35,627 nt of DNA from Photobacterium alginatilyticum (GCF_009910675.1 NZ_RSEJ01000041.1:1-35627), one strand, 5' to 3'. Counted from the first letter of the stretch, positions 7,997-17,617 are shown. Translations and numbers: made by a program. Notes: generated by a model not told the origin, from the letters alone.

Positions 7997-9304
7997 ATGT
8001 CAGAAGCAACTTTTATAAAGCCTCGTCCTGGTGTTCGCGGCAAGACCGCAGGCACCAAGAACGAAAAAAAGAAAGAGCAGCCGCATACTGCTGAGCAAAC
8101 TGTTGTATTAACCAAAATAAAGTCCGGGAATCAGTTTAGCGGATTGATGCCCCTCGGAAGAAACCCATTGATTGAAGAGGCTAGCTCGCTGTTTTCACTT
8201 GTTGGCCAGATACGAGCTACAGCCGATCATACTGATGTTGCCTTTTTTCAACAGTGTTGCAATGGCTTGGTACAAGACTATGAAAACCGTTTACGTCGAC
8301 TGTCGATTGCCAGCGAGACAGCTGATGCTGCACGCTATTGTATTTGTTCGTTCATTGATGAGACGGTGCTAAATACTGTTTGGGGGGGGCATTCAAATTG
8401 GTCCACAGAAAGTTTGCTGTCCACATTTCACGCCGAAACGTTTGGTGGAGAGTATTTTTATACCCTTCTTGATAATGCGTTGAATGAACCGACAGCTAAT
8501 TTGCAGTTGCTTGAATTTCAGTATTTATGCCTTTCACTAGGCTTTGTCGGCAAAATGCGAGTCGAAGAACGTGGAATGGAAAGGCTCGAAATCTATCGAG
8601 ACAGACTTTATCAAGTGATTTCCAGCGAGAAGGGTGATGATGAAGTACCGCTTTGCCCTAGCTGGAGCGAGTCTGTGGTTCATACCACAAAGCCTAAAAC
8701 AGACTGTCCTCTTTGGGTATGGGTATCCGTGTTAGGTGCTATCACCCTGGCAATATATATGGCGTTTAGTTATTCCATCAATGCTAGATCTGATCTCGCA
8801 TTTGCAGCCATTAACAATTTGGCCAGATGGGAACCTAAAGAATCAGTATCACCAACGAAGACTGCGCCCGATTCTCTGTATTTGCAACAGCTATTACAAA
8901 GCGAAGTAGAAAGGGGCGCATTGGAGCTTGTTGAGCTACCCGACCGTGTCCGAATTATCCTGAACTCTAACGAGCTGTTTTTATCCGGTAGTGCCGAAGT
9001 TCGGGAGGCCCTGATCCCGTTACTTTCCAAAGTGGCCAGAGCTTTGGAGTCAACTCACGGGCGTATATTGATTACCGGGCATACAGATGATCAACCTATT
9101 TTTACATCTCGATACCCTTCTAATTGGCATTTGTCACTGGCAAGAGCAACAGCAGTCGCCAACTCAATGGCACTAGGGACAGACTTACATGGCCGCTTAT
9201 GGCCTGAAGGATTAGGAGACTCAAACCCGAGAAAGACGAACGATAGCCCCGAGAACAGAGCAAGCAATCGGCGTGTTGAAATTGATTTACTGCATTTACA
9301 ATAA
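7997..9304 (+). CDS. tssL: TssL inner-membrane protein with fused OmpA-like domain
   Basis: A 435-residue tail-anchored protein in two parts. The cytosolic DotU/IcmH-like domain covers about residues 55-215 (CICSFIDETVLNTVWGGHSNW, the family core). One membrane helix lies near 235-260 (PLWVWVSVLGAITLAIYMAF). The periplasmic C-terminus from about 320 is an OmpA/peptidoglycan-binding domain with ITGHTDDQPI, SLARATAVANSM and the terminal ENRASNRRVEIDLL. This is the evolved TssL form that anchors the complex in the cell wall without a separate TagL. A G8 tract at 8382-8389 encodes W129-G130-G131 in the conserved DotU motif. Confidence 0.93.
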   Translation: MSEATFIKPRPGVRGKTAGTKNEKKKEQPHTAEQTVVLTKIKSGNQFSGLMPLGRNPLIEEASSLFSLVGQIRATADHTDVAFFQQCCNGLVQDYENRLRRLSIASETADAARYCICSFIDETVLNTVWGGHSNWSTESLLSTFHAETFGGEYFYTLLDNALNEPTANLQLLEFQYLCLSLGFVGKMRVEERGMERLEIYRDRLYQVISSEKGDDEVPLCPSWSESVVHTTKPKTDCPLWVWVSVLGAITLAIYMAFSYSINARSDLAFAAINNLARWEPKESVSPTKTAPDSLYLQQLLQSEVERGALELVELPDRVRIILNSNELFLSGSAEVREALIPLLSKVARALESTHGRILITGHTDDQPIFTSRYPSNWHLSLARATAVANSMALGTDLHGRLWPEGLGDSNPRKTNDSPENRASNRRVEIDLLHLQ

Positions 9305-9321
9305 AGGGTTGGACTAAATTG

Positions 9322-12300
9322 ATGTTCAAAAATGGATTATTGAGACGAGTAAAGGATGTGTTCTGCTCTAAGTGGGCGGTTTCCTTATTGGGATTATTAG
9401 CCCTCTCTTTATTAATTTGGTTTGGTGGCCCCCTGGTTGCCATTGCTGGTGCTGAACCTCTATCCGGCCCAGTTTCAAGGTTGGTTGTATTGTTGGTGCT
9501 TGCCTTGTTGTGGGGCGCTATAAACATCAGTTCTCAGAAAAAGAGTCAAAAGAACAATGATCATGCCGTGAAAACCTTATTAGACGGCGAAGAGGAAAAC
9601 AATACTGATCTTGCATCGAAGAAGGAGATAGACACTCTACGCTCTCGCATTGTTCAGGCGCTTGAAGTACTAAATAGTTCGTCACTTGTTCGAGGTAAAA
9701 GTGTCTATCAGCTGCCCTGGTATATCCTTATTGGCCCTCCGGGAACGGGTAAAACGACAGCACTAAATAACTCTGGCCTGGAGTTTCCTCTAAAGGATCA
9801 ACTAGGCAACGATCCGCTGGCCGGTATTGGCGGAACACGACATTGTGATTGGTGGTTTACCAATAAGGCCGTATTGATAGATACAGCCGGTCGCTATACA
9901 ACACAGGATAGTAACAGCGAACAGGATTCAAAAGCTTGGCTTGGTTTTCTTGGCCTTCTCAAAAAATACAGGACCCGCCGCCCTATAAACGGAGCGATAG
10001 TAACAGTCAGCCTAGCTAGCTTGCTGACGCAAACCAAAACAGAGCGAAATCTTCATGCTCGTGCAATAAAACACAGAATTCAGGAGTTACAAAACCAGCT
10101 TGGTATGCACTTTCCGGTCTACGTCATTTTAACTAAGGCTGATTTAGTCGCCGGTTTTAGTGAATATTTTGCGGATTTAAACCAAGAACAGCGAGAACAA
10201 GTATGGGGGATGACATTTCCGGTTAAAGCCGAGGATCCTGAGCGCGGTGTTGTCGCACTGTTCAACCGTGAGTTTCACCATATGCTCCGGTGCCTGGTAG
10301 AACGGATGAACAACCGAATGCAAAATGTGCGCGGGATTGAACAGCGTACGTTGGTGTATGAGTTTCCCAAACAGCTTCGTTCTCTACAGGCTGCTGCTGA
10401 TGACTTCCTCAAAGAGGTATTCACCCCCAATAGTTTTGAAGAAGCGCCAATGCTGCGCGGGGTCTTTATTGCCAGTGCAACTCAGGAAGGTCTCCCGATT
10501 GATCGGGTTATGGCAGAAAACTCCGGTGGAATGGGGTTAAGCCAGGTACCGTTGAAGCAGCCTGGCTCAGACACAAAGGGTTACTTTATTAAACGGCTGT
10601 TTGAGGAAGTGATCTTTCCTGAGCAGTATCTGGGTACCAATAACCGAAGCCACCAAAAGCAGAATCGGTGGTTAAGGCGCAGTGTACTGGCGTGTTGTTT
10701 AATCTTGATGTCAGCAGCCAGTGCTGTTTGGTTTAACAGCTACCGATGGAATCAATCTTTGATCACTCAAGCTACAGTTGCCGTTGATGAATATCAGCAG
10801 TTTGTTTCCCCTGGGTTGAGTGAAGAGACTGATGTGGTAACGCTGGCACATGCTTTGGATAAGCTTAAAGATATTCCTGCCGGTCATAGTGAAATAATGC
10901 TTGGTTCTGAAGAGGTTCATCGTAGTGGACTTTATCAGGGAGAGAAGATTGGGCAGCCGGCAAAAGCTGCCTATGAGCGTGCATTGCAAGGGTACTTTGC
11001 CCCTTATCTGGCTGAGTCTCTAACAAAAGAGATGGCAGAAAATGTTAGCTATTTAGAGTACCTCTACGAAACACTGAAAACGTATTTGATGCTGTTTGAT
11101 GCAGAACATTATGAAGAAACACAAGTTACCAGTTGGTTCTCTGTGTATTTTGACCGAAGTTTTCCTGGAGAGGTCAATATTTTGCTTCGTCAATCACTAA
11201 TGGAGCATACCCGAAACCTGTTAAAAATGGGTATTACCCGTCTCGCTACCGATGCCAATGCAATACAGACGGCAAGAAGTGTCTTAACTCAGATGCCGTT
11301 GTCAGAAAGAGCCTATCAGCGGCTGAAGATTGAGTATCTTGATAGTCACATACCTGAGTTTAGATTAACCGATGTACTGGGGGCCGATAGTCACAGTATT
11401 TTTGAACGACAAAGCGGTAAGGCATTGTCTGAAGGTATTCCTGGTTTATATACGTACAGTGGCTTCCATCGTATTTTTCAACTGGAGAATAAAAGAATAG
11501 TCAATAACCTTATGGAGGACAGCTGGGTATATGGCGATGAGCTATTACTCGGCGAATCGGCACAGAAACAGGTGACCCAGTCTGTTAACGATAAATATTA
11601 TCGGGACTATGTCTACCATTGGACCCAGTTACTTGGTGATTTGAAGCTCAAACCTTACCGCAATGCCAGAGACGGCCTTGCTCAGGCGGCAATTTTAGCG
11701 GGTTCGGAGCAGCCGTTAGAAAGCCTGATCATTGGTGTGCAGAAGCAACTGCGTTTAACGGCAATACCTGTTAGCGACAATGCCAAAGCTGTCGGTGAAG
11801 TTACTGCTAATGCAGCCAGCGTGGCACTTGAACATAAGAAATCAAGAATTTCTCGTTACTTACCCAACGAAATGCCGGAGGTTAACATTGACTTGCCGGG
11901 TAAGGTAATAGAGGACAAGTTCACATCATTGTTGGCTATTAGTGAAAGTGAACTCAGCGCTTTAAATGACTCCTTGGTGATGCTGCATAATGTTTTGGCC
12001 GAGTTAAAAGCAACAGGAAATAGAGGCGGTGCGGTCTATAAAAGCGTGTTGAGTGGCAATGCACAGGGTGGGTTGAATAGTGAGCTAAACCAAATTCAAG
12101 ATTTTCTGCCACAACCATTCGAACAATGGGTTAATCAGCTCGAGATCCAAACCATGAAGCTGGCAAAGCAGGGTTCGAGAACTCACCTGAATACCATTTG
12201 GAAAGATACTGTTTTACGCGAATACACTGCGGCGATTGAGGGCAAATATCCGTTTAGCAACCGGGCGCGAAAAGACGTTAGACTGAAAGATTTTGGCCAA

Positions 12301-12873
12301 TTTTTTGGGTACGGCGGTACGATGGACCGTTTCTTTACCGCTCATCTTGAGCCTTATGTTGATACGTCAAAACACAGTTGGCGGTTTACTAAAAATATTG
12401 GTGTCAGCAAAGCGTCATTGAATGCTTTTGAGCGAGCAAGGCGGATTAGGAATGTCTTTTTTGAGCCTGGAAGTCAGGTGCCTAAGGTCGAGTTCGGTAT
12501 TAAATCAGTTTATTTAGACCAGCATATCAGCAACTTTAAATTTGAGCTTGGTGGACAGTCGATGATGTATCGTCACGGGCCAACGCGAGTGGTGCCGTTT
12601 ACCTGGCCCTGGAGAGGGGAATCATCAAAGGTACGATTGGTATTTACACCACCCCAGTCTGGCTACTCGATTACCAAGAGCTATGCGGGAAGTTGGGGGC
12701 TCTTCAGGATGCTGGATGAGGCTGCAAGACACAGAAGCAAAACGCGAAAAGATCATCTTGTGAAAATTGAAGTCAAAGGAAGCCGAGCGGAGCTTCAATT
12801 ATTACCCAATAGTGTGGCGCATCCATTTTGGTCTAAAGATATAGAGAGGTTCTCTTGTCCGACAACATTATAG
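9322..12873 (+). CDS. tssM: TssM (IcmF-family) membrane-complex protein
   Basis: A full-length TssM of about 1183 residues. Two N-terminal membrane helices lie near 20-42 and 52-70, then a cytosolic NTPase-like domain with an intact Walker A motif GPPGTGKT (about 139-146) and DTAGRYTTQD as Walker B/switch. A third helix near 450-470 leads into a large periplasmic region that ends in the TssJ-binding beta domain. ATG at 9322 is chosen over the overlapping TTG at 9319. The presence of Walker A places it with TssM proteins that may bind or hydrolyse ATP. The gene overlaps tagF by 19 bases. Confidence 0.94.
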   Translation: MFKNGLLRRVKDVFCSKWAVSLLGLLALSLLIWFGGPLVAIAGAEPLSGPVSRLVVLLVLALLWGAINISSQKKSQKNNDHAVKTLLDGEEENNTDLASKKEIDTLRSRIVQALEVLNSSSLVRGKSVYQLPWYILIGPPGTGKTTALNNSGLEFPLKDQLGNDPLAGIGGTRHCDWWFTNKAVLIDTAGRYTTQDSNSEQDSKAWLGFLGLLKKYRTRRPINGAIVTVSLASLLTQTKTERNLHARAIKHRIQELQNQLGMHFPVYVILTKADLVAGFSEYFADLNQEQREQVWGMTFPVKAEDPERGVVALFNREFHHMLRCLVERMNNRMQNVRGIEQRTLVYEFPKQLRSLQAAADDFLKEVFTPNSFEEAPMLRGVFIASATQEGLPIDRVMAENSGGMGLSQVPLKQPGSDTKGYFIKRLFEEVIFPEQYLGTNNRSHQKQNRWLRRSVLACCLILMSAASAVWFNSYRWNQSLITQATVAVDEYQQFVSPGLSEETDVVTLAHALDKLKDIPAGHSEIMLGSEEVHRSGLYQGEKIGQPAKAAYERALQGYFAPYLAESLTKEMAENVSYLEYLYETLKTYLMLFDAEHYEETQVTSWFSVYFDRSFPGEVNILLRQSLMEHTRNLLKMGITRLATDANAIQTARSVLTQMPLSERAYQRLKIEYLDSHIPEFRLTDVLGADSHSIFERQSGKALSEGIPGLYTYSGFHRIFQLENKRIVNNLMEDSWVYGDELLLGESAQKQVTQSVNDKYYRDYVYHWTQLLGDLKLKPYRNARDGLAQAAILAGSEQPLESLIIGVQKQLRLTAIPVSDNAKAVGEVTANAASVALEHKKSRISRYLPNEMPEVNIDLPGKVIEDKFTSLLAISESELSALNDSLVMLHNVLAELKATGNRGGAVYKSVLSGNAQGGLNSELNQIQDFLPQPFEQWVNQLEIQTMKLAKQGSRTHLNTIWKDTVLREYTAAIEGKYPFSNRARKDVRLKDFGQFFGYGGTMDRFFTAHLEPYVDTSKHSWRFTKNIGVSKASLNAFERARRIRNVFFEPGSQVPKVEFGIKSVYLDQHISNFKFELGGQSMMYRHGPTRVVPFTWPWRGESSKVRLVFTPPQSGYSITKSYAGSWGLFRMLDEAARHRSKTRKDHLVKIEVKGSRAELQLLPNSVAHPFWSKDIERFSCPTTL

Positions 12874-13547
12874 AGCCGGCTTTTGGATATTTTGGAAAGA
12901 TCCCTGACCGGGGGGACTTTATCCAGGCTCACCTCTCTCCTGAATTTGTAAAACCGTGGAATGACTGGCTTCAGGCAACACTGGCTGTCAGTCGCGAGCA
13001 ATTGGGAGAGCAATGGCTTGATTACTATTTAACGAGCCCTATATGGCACTTCGTATTATCGCCAGGGGTTTGTGGAGATAGTTGTGTGGCTGGAACGCTA
13101 ATGCCAAGTATTGATCAGGTGGGACGCCACTTTTATTTTACTTTGGCATCGGCGGTTGATTGCCCAGCAGTACGTTGCTGGCTTGGTAAAGAGTGGAGCC
13201 TGATGACTGAAGAGCACGTATTGAAGTTATTGGACGAGCCTACTGAACTTGATGTGTGGATTTCAGAATTAGATTCAGCCGCGATGTTTCAGCAAGCAAG
13301 TCTATATCAGCAAATTACTCAGATTGAGACAGATAACAGTGACTATATGGTGTTACAGGATGGCTTGGAATACCACTCGGAATTTGTGCTGCACCGGGAG
13401 TTAAGGCAAAGGTTTGAGCGATATTGCATATGGTGGACGTCGGGCTCAGAGCAAATAGCAGAATGCACGCTGGTGACAAAGGGAATGCCGTTAGTCAGCC
13501 AGTTTTCAGCCATGTTAGATGGTAACTGGGAGAAATGGGGATGGTAA
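12855..13547 (+). CDS. tagF: TagF (ImpM-family) T6SS post-translational repressor
   Basis: A 230-residue protein beginning at a TTG with AGAGAGG five bases upstream. The TagF/ImpM family signature is clear: FGYFGKIPDRGDFIQ, then WNDWLQATL, YLTSPIWHFVLSPG and VGRHFYFTLASA. In Pseudomonas TagF blocks firing independently of phosphorylation by sequestering the FHA protein. In some species it is fused to PppA; here the two are separate genes overlapping by 13 bases. A G6 run at 12909-12914 lies near the start. Confidence 0.9.
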   Translation: MSDNIIEPAFGYFGKIPDRGDFIQAHLSPEFVKPWNDWLQATLAVSREQLGEQWLDYYLTSPIWHFVLSPGVCGDSCVAGTLMPSIDQVGRHFYFTLASAVDCPAVRCWLGKEWSLMTEEHVLKLLDEPTELDVWISELDSAAMFQQASLYQQITQIETDNSDYMVLQDGLEYHSEFVLHRELRQRFERYCIWWTSGSEQIAECTLVTKGMPLVSQFSAMLDGNWEKWGW

Positions 13548-14356
13548 TGAAATCCAAAGATACTCACTGGCGCTTCGTCTCGTTTGCACAGACTCATGCA
13601 GGCAAGGTACGGCCGTATAACGAAGATGCATATCTGGACTGTACTCTGGAAGGTGTATGGCTTGTCGCTGATGGCATGGGAGGTCATAAGGCCGGTGATG
13701 TTGCCAGCAAGATGTTGGTTGATACAGTTCAGCAGCATGTCAAAGCACTGCCTCAGGCATCTCTTGGAATTGATAACCTGAGAAAAGCGCTGGAAGAGGC
13801 AAACAGTCGAATCTTTGAGTATTCGCAACGCTACCTCGAAGGGGAGACAATAGGGTCCACGGTTGTTTTACTGTTTGTCAGAGACGGGCTATACCACTGC
13901 TTATGGGTAGGTGATAGCCGAATGTACTTGCTACGTCAGCAGCAGCTGGTGCAAAAAACACGAGATCATAGCCAGGTTATGGATATGGTTGAGCAAGGAT
14001 TGATTTGTGCTGAAGAAGCAGAAAACCATCCGATGGCAAATGTGATAACTCGGGCAGTTGGTGTTGACGCTAATGTTGTCATTGATCAGATATCCGGGGA
14101 GCTGGCATGGGGTGATCAATTTTTGCTGTGTACTGATGGCCTGACAAAAGAATTGCCGGATACGCATATGTTGCATTGCATGCAATCCAGTGTAGTAACA
14201 GATTCGGGCTTGGCCTTGATGCATTCGGCGTTAGTGAAGGGCGCATCAGATAATGTGACCTGTATATTGATTCGAGCGACAAGCAGTGGTCTGGATAATC
14301 ATGACGGAATAGGAAGTGATGATACTGTCCCCTTATTTAACTATTCCAGACAGTAA
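13535..14356 (+). CDS. pppA: PP2C-family Ser/Thr phosphatase, PppA-like
   Basis: A 273-residue metal-dependent phosphatase. All PP2C motifs are visible: VRPYNEDAY, WLVADGMGGHKAGDVAS, LWVGDSRMYLLR, DHSQVMDM, NVITRAVG, LLCTDGLTKELPD and ASDNVTCILIRA. The metal-binding Asp residues are present. It should reverse PpkA phosphorylation of the FHA protein and reset the secretion machine. Three in-frame ATGs occur at 13535, 13541 and 13547. GGGAG at 13528 is best spaced for 13541, and 13547 forms a TAATG overlap with the tagF stop, so translational coupling is likely and the exact start is uncertain. Confidence 0.91.
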   Translation: MGMVMKSKDTHWRFVSFAQTHAGKVRPYNEDAYLDCTLEGVWLVADGMGGHKAGDVASKMLVDTVQQHVKALPQASLGIDNLRKALEEANSRIFEYSQRYLEGETIGSTVVLLFVRDGLYHCLWVGDSRMYLLRQQQLVQKTRDHSQVMDMVEQGLICAEEAENHPMANVITRAVGVDANVVIDQISGELAWGDQFLLCTDGLTKELPDTHMLHCMQSSVVTDSGLALMHSALVKGASDNVTCILIRATSSGLDNHDGIGSDDTVPLFNYSRQ

Positions 14357-14399
14357 ATATTTATAGCGAAGTACTTAAATAAATAACCGTAGGTTAATC

Positions 14400-15497
14400 A
14401 TGGAATATCCCATTATTGATATTGAGGCGTTGAAAACGCCGATATCAGATGAAATGCCCACTGGAAAAGATCCTCGTAGTGATACTTCTCCTTATTCTTC
14501 ATATTATTCATTGAAAGATGTTCGAAATAATGCTCGTTCATCTGAAAGAAATGCATTGGTTGATAATGAACCTTTATTAAACTTCTCTCATCTTTGGAAA
14601 GATATTTTAGAGCAGGTTCCAAGTTTATTGGTATCAGAATGTAAGGATCTGGAATTTACAGCTTGGTATATTGAAGCTTTGGTAAGAAATTATGGATTTC
14701 GTGGTTTATCAGCTGGATTTAGAGTTGCAACAATATTAATTGAAGCGTTTTGGCAAGAACTGTATCCGCTACCCGATGAAGATGGTGATGAAACGAGGAT
14801 AGCTCCCTTGATGGGGCTTAATGGCATCGATGGCGAAGGAACGTTATTGATGCCGATATCGTGTATTCCCTTAACGGAGTGTTACGGTGATCAGGCGTAT
14901 TCGCTCTGGGAGTACGAACAAGCACTTGAAATAGAACGTCTCGATGAGGACAAGAAAAATCAACGTATTAACGCTGGCGGCGTTGCGCTTAAAGATGTTC
15001 AGGATGCGGTTAATGCATCTGAGGCCTCTTTTTATCATCAGTTATATAACGATATCCAGGTGTCGCTTGAGAGCTATCGTGCGCTAGTCGATTCGATGGA
15101 TCGTGCATGCGGTTTTCCAATACCTACGTCCCATATATCCAAGCGTTTACAGGCTTGTCTTGATGCTGTGAGCTATCTGGCTGAAGACAAGTTGAATGAG
15201 CAGCAGGATGAAGAGGTTGAGTTGTCAGTTGTTGATACCGGTGAGCAAGAAAAACGATCAGCGCCTGCTTTTCATTGTCAATTGAAATCTCGTCACGAGG
15301 CAATAAGTAATCTAAAGCAAATTGCCGATTTTTTTAAGAAAACAGAACCTCATTCCCCAATGGCTTATGCCATTGAACAAGTAGTACGTTGGAGTGATAT
15401 GGCGCTGCCAGACTTATTGGAAGAGCTGATCACTAATGATGAGGCAAGGAAAGGATATTTCCGGCTAGCTGGAATAGTATCAAAAAATAATGCATGA
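14400..15497 (+). CDS. tssA: TssA sheath-assembly protein
   Basis: A 365-residue protein with the ImpA N-terminal domain at about 1-130: PISDEMPTGKDPRSD, then WKDILEQVPSLLVSECKDLEFTAWYIEALVR, GFRVATILIEAFWQELYP and the acidic DEDGDE. The C-terminal part (SPMAYAIEQVVRWSDMALPDLLEELI) matches TssA proteins of the shorter class such as Pseudomonas TssA1. It primes and coordinates tube-sheath polymerisation. The first 300 bases are visibly more AT-rich than the second half. A 43-base AT-rich gap separates it from pppA, which could hold a weak internal promoter. Confidence 0.9.
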   Translation: MEYPIIDIEALKTPISDEMPTGKDPRSDTSPYSSYYSLKDVRNNARSSERNALVDNEPLLNFSHLWKDILEQVPSLLVSECKDLEFTAWYIEALVRNYGFRGLSAGFRVATILIEAFWQELYPLPDEDGDETRIAPLMGLNGIDGEGTLLMPISCIPLTECYGDQAYSLWEYEQALEIERLDEDKKNQRINAGGVALKDVQDAVNASEASFYHQLYNDIQVSLESYRALVDSMDRACGFPIPTSHISKRLQACLDAVSYLAEDKLNEQQDEEVELSVVDTGEQEKRSAPAFHCQLKSRHEAISNLKQIADFFKKTEPHSPMAYAIEQVVRWSDMALPDLLEELITNDEARKGYFRLAGIVSKNNA

Positions 15498-15556
15498 CAC
15501 TGTGTGCTGTAAGTTACAAATAATCTTAAATTGATGTAATTAATAGGGAGTTTAGG

Positions 15557-16069
15557 ATGGATAGTATCCACGGGAAATTATCACGGGTTCGTAAGCCAAG
15601 GGTACATATTACCTATGATGTTGAAACTGAAGGTGCGAGTGTAAAAAAAGAACTCGCTTTCGTTGTTGGTGTGATGGGTGACTTTGCCGGGCAAAATATA
15701 GATGGATTAAAACCAATAAAAGACCGTCGTTTTGTCCAGATTGACCGGGATAATTTTGATGATGTTTTAAACCGGATGAACCCTAAGCTTAAATTTAAAG
15801 TCGATAATAAGCTGGCTGATGATAATACTGAGTTAGATGTTTCTCTTAGTTTTACATCAATGGCTGATTTTGAACCTGCCGCTATTGTTAACCAAGTAGA
15901 GCCATTGCGGAAGTTGATGGAAACACGTAATAAACTTCGAGACCTCATGACTAAAGTGGATCGTTCTGAAGAGCTTGAGAACATCCTGGAGACGGTACTG
16001 AACAATACCGACGACTTGCACAAGCTATCTGATGAATTGAACCAAGGGACAAAGGAGCCTACAGAATGA
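15557..16069 (+). CDS. tssB: TssB small sheath subunit (VipA)
   Basis: A 170-residue TssB with the conserved opening GKLSRVRKPRVHITYDVETEGA, FVVGVMGDFAGQ, and the C-terminal helix region EPLRKLMETRNKLRDLMTKVDRSEELENILETVLNN. It pairs with TssC to form the contractile sheath around the Hcp tube, and its C-terminal helix is part of the sheath handshake. An AGGG/GGAG ribosome site precedes the ATG. It overlaps tssC by four bases (ATGA), which suggests coupled, near-equal synthesis of the two sheath subunits. Confidence 0.95.
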   Translation: MDSIHGKLSRVRKPRVHITYDVETEGASVKKELAFVVGVMGDFAGQNIDGLKPIKDRRFVQIDRDNFDDVLNRMNPKLKFKVDNKLADDNTELDVSLSFTSMADFEPAAIVNQVEPLRKLMETRNKLRDLMTKVDRSEELENILETVLNNTDDLHKLSDELNQGTKEPTE

Positions 16070-17556
16070 ATATTCAAACCGCTGACGTTCTTGATGCCGC
16101 CGTTGAGGAAAGAACGACGTCCTTGTTGGAGCAGGCTATATCGGCAACGAAGCAAACTGAAAGTAGTCGCGCAGAAGAGTTGCTGCGCACATTAACCGAA
16201 GAAGCGCTAAAGGGAACAGTTACTTGGAACAAAAACCTGACAGTTACCTTTAGAGATACAATTGCTGCCTTGGATAAGACTATTTCCATTCAGCTTGCGG
16301 AAATCATGCATCGTGAGCAATTCCAGAAACTCGAGGGTAGCTGGCGTGGGATGAACCATTTGGTTATGAATTCTGATACTGGCCAGAAGTTGAAGGTCAG
16401 AATGTTTAATATGAGTAAAAAAGAATTGCATAAGGATCTGAGCAAAGCGGTCGAGTTCGATCAAAGCCAAGTCTTTAAGAAAGTGTATGAAGCCGAGTTT
16501 GGTACACCGGGTGGAGAGCCTTATGGTGCACTTATAGGTGACTATGAATTTACCAATCATCCAGAAGATATCGAAACCCTTAGTCTGATGTCGAATGTGG
16601 CTGCTGCTGGCTTCTCACCGTTTTTATCTGCGGCTTCTCCGACGTTATTTGGTTTTAATGAGTGGGCAGAATTGAATAAGCCTCGTGATTTGGAGAAAGT
16701 CTTCGAATCGATAGAGTACACCAAGTGGCGTTCATTCAGAGAAAGTGAAGATTCTCGTTTTGTCACTTTAACTATGCCGCGAGTATTGGCTCGTATGCCA
16801 TACGGTGAAGCATCTATACGGACTGAAGCATTTTGTTATGAAGAATTTAGCATAGATCCTACGTCGGGGTTAGCGGAGAATGTTGGTCATGATGACTATT
16901 GTTGGATGAACTCCTCATATGTACTAGGTACTAGATTAACTAATGCATTTTCAAAATATGGTTTTTGTACCGCAATTCGAGGGGCTGAAGGGGGGGGGCG
17001 AGTAGATAATTTAGCTTCACATATCGTTGTAAGTGAAGACGGCGATCCAGATTTAAAATGCCCAACAGAAATAGGTATTACTGATCGTCGAGAAGCTGAG
17101 CTGGGTAAATTGGGATTCTTGCCCTTGTGCCATTATAAAAATACTAACTATGCAGTGTTCTTCGGGGCGCAAACTTGTCAAAAACCTAAGATCCATGATG
17201 AACCAGACGCAACGGCAAATGCTGCTATTTCTGCACGCTTACCCTACATTATGGCCACCTCACGCTTTGCACATTATCTCAAGGTAATGGCTAGAGATAA
17301 AATAGGCAGCTTTGTGGAGGCTGATGATGTGGAAGCATGGTTAAATCGTTGGATTTTATCTTATGTCAATGCTTCAGAGGGAGGGGGGCAAGAGATTAGA
17401 GCCAAATATCCACTTGCAGACGCAAAGGTTCAAGTAAAGGAAATCCCGGGGCAGCCTGGTGCTTACAATGCTATCGCATGGCTTCGTCCTTGGTTACAGA
17501 TGGAAGAGCTGACATCGTCATTGCGTTTGGTTGCAAAAATTCCAGAAATTGGTTAG
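16066..17556 (+). CDS. tssC: TssC large sheath subunit (VipB)
   Basis: A 496-residue full-length TssC. Conserved stretches are FQKLEGSWRGMNHLV, FDQSQVFKKVYEAEFGTPGGEPYG, AGFSPFLSAASPTLFGF, KWRSFRESEDSRFVTLTMPRVLARMPYG, the RGAEGGGRVDNLA loop and SRFAHYLKVMARDKIGSF. The N-terminal 60 residues that link neighbouring sheath protomers are present, unlike in the paralogue downstream. A G9 homopolymer at 16990-16998 encodes the three glycines of RGAEGGG, an unusual mononucleotide tract in an essential core gene. A hairpin terminator follows the stop. Confidence 0.95.
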   Translation: MNIQTADVLDAAVEERTTSLLEQAISATKQTESSRAEELLRTLTEEALKGTVTWNKNLTVTFRDTIAALDKTISIQLAEIMHREQFQKLEGSWRGMNHLVMNSDTGQKLKVRMFNMSKKELHKDLSKAVEFDQSQVFKKVYEAEFGTPGGEPYGALIGDYEFTNHPEDIETLSLMSNVAAAGFSPFLSAASPTLFGFNEWAELNKPRDLEKVFESIEYTKWRSFRESEDSRFVTLTMPRVLARMPYGEASIRTEAFCYEEFSIDPTSGLAENVGHDDYCWMNSSYVLGTRLTNAFSKYGFCTAIRGAEGGGRVDNLASHIVVSEDGDPDLKCPTEIGITDRREAELGKLGFLPLCHYKNTNYAVFFGAQTCQKPKIHDEPDATANAAISARLPYIMATSRFAHYLKVMARDKIGSFVEADDVEAWLNRWILSYVNASEGGGQEIRAKYPLADAKVQVKEIPGQPGAYNAIAWLRPWLQMEELTSSLRLVAKIPEIG

Positions 17557-17567
17557 TAGGTAAACTT

Positions 17568-17603
17568 CAGAAAGTTGACAGTTAGCCAGCTTTCTGTTTT
17601 TTT
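17568..17603 (+). terminator. Hairpin with T7 tail after tssC
   Basis: CAGAAAGTTG (17568-17577) pairs with CAGCTTTCTG (17587-17596) with one G-U wobble and a nine-base loop, and is followed directly by seven T residues (17597-17603). This is a textbook intrinsic terminator between tssC and its paralogue. It would lower expression of downstream genes relative to the sheath genes rather than end the operon, since all downstream genes are required. Confidence 0.75.
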
Positions 17604-17617
17604 AGGGTCTTGGGTTG

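Noticed and set aside
13343..13828. 161-codon minus-strand frame opposite tagF/pppA
   Set aside because: Both plus-strand genes have full family motifs here. The antisense frame has no recognisable content.
14357..14399. Terminator between pppA and tssA
   Set aside because: Only a weak AT-only inverted repeat is present, without a GC stem or T tail.
15613..16155. 180-codon minus-strand frame opposite tssB/tssC
   Set aside because: It is Ser/Arg-rich translation of the reverse complement of a conserved sheath gene, a typical shadow frame.
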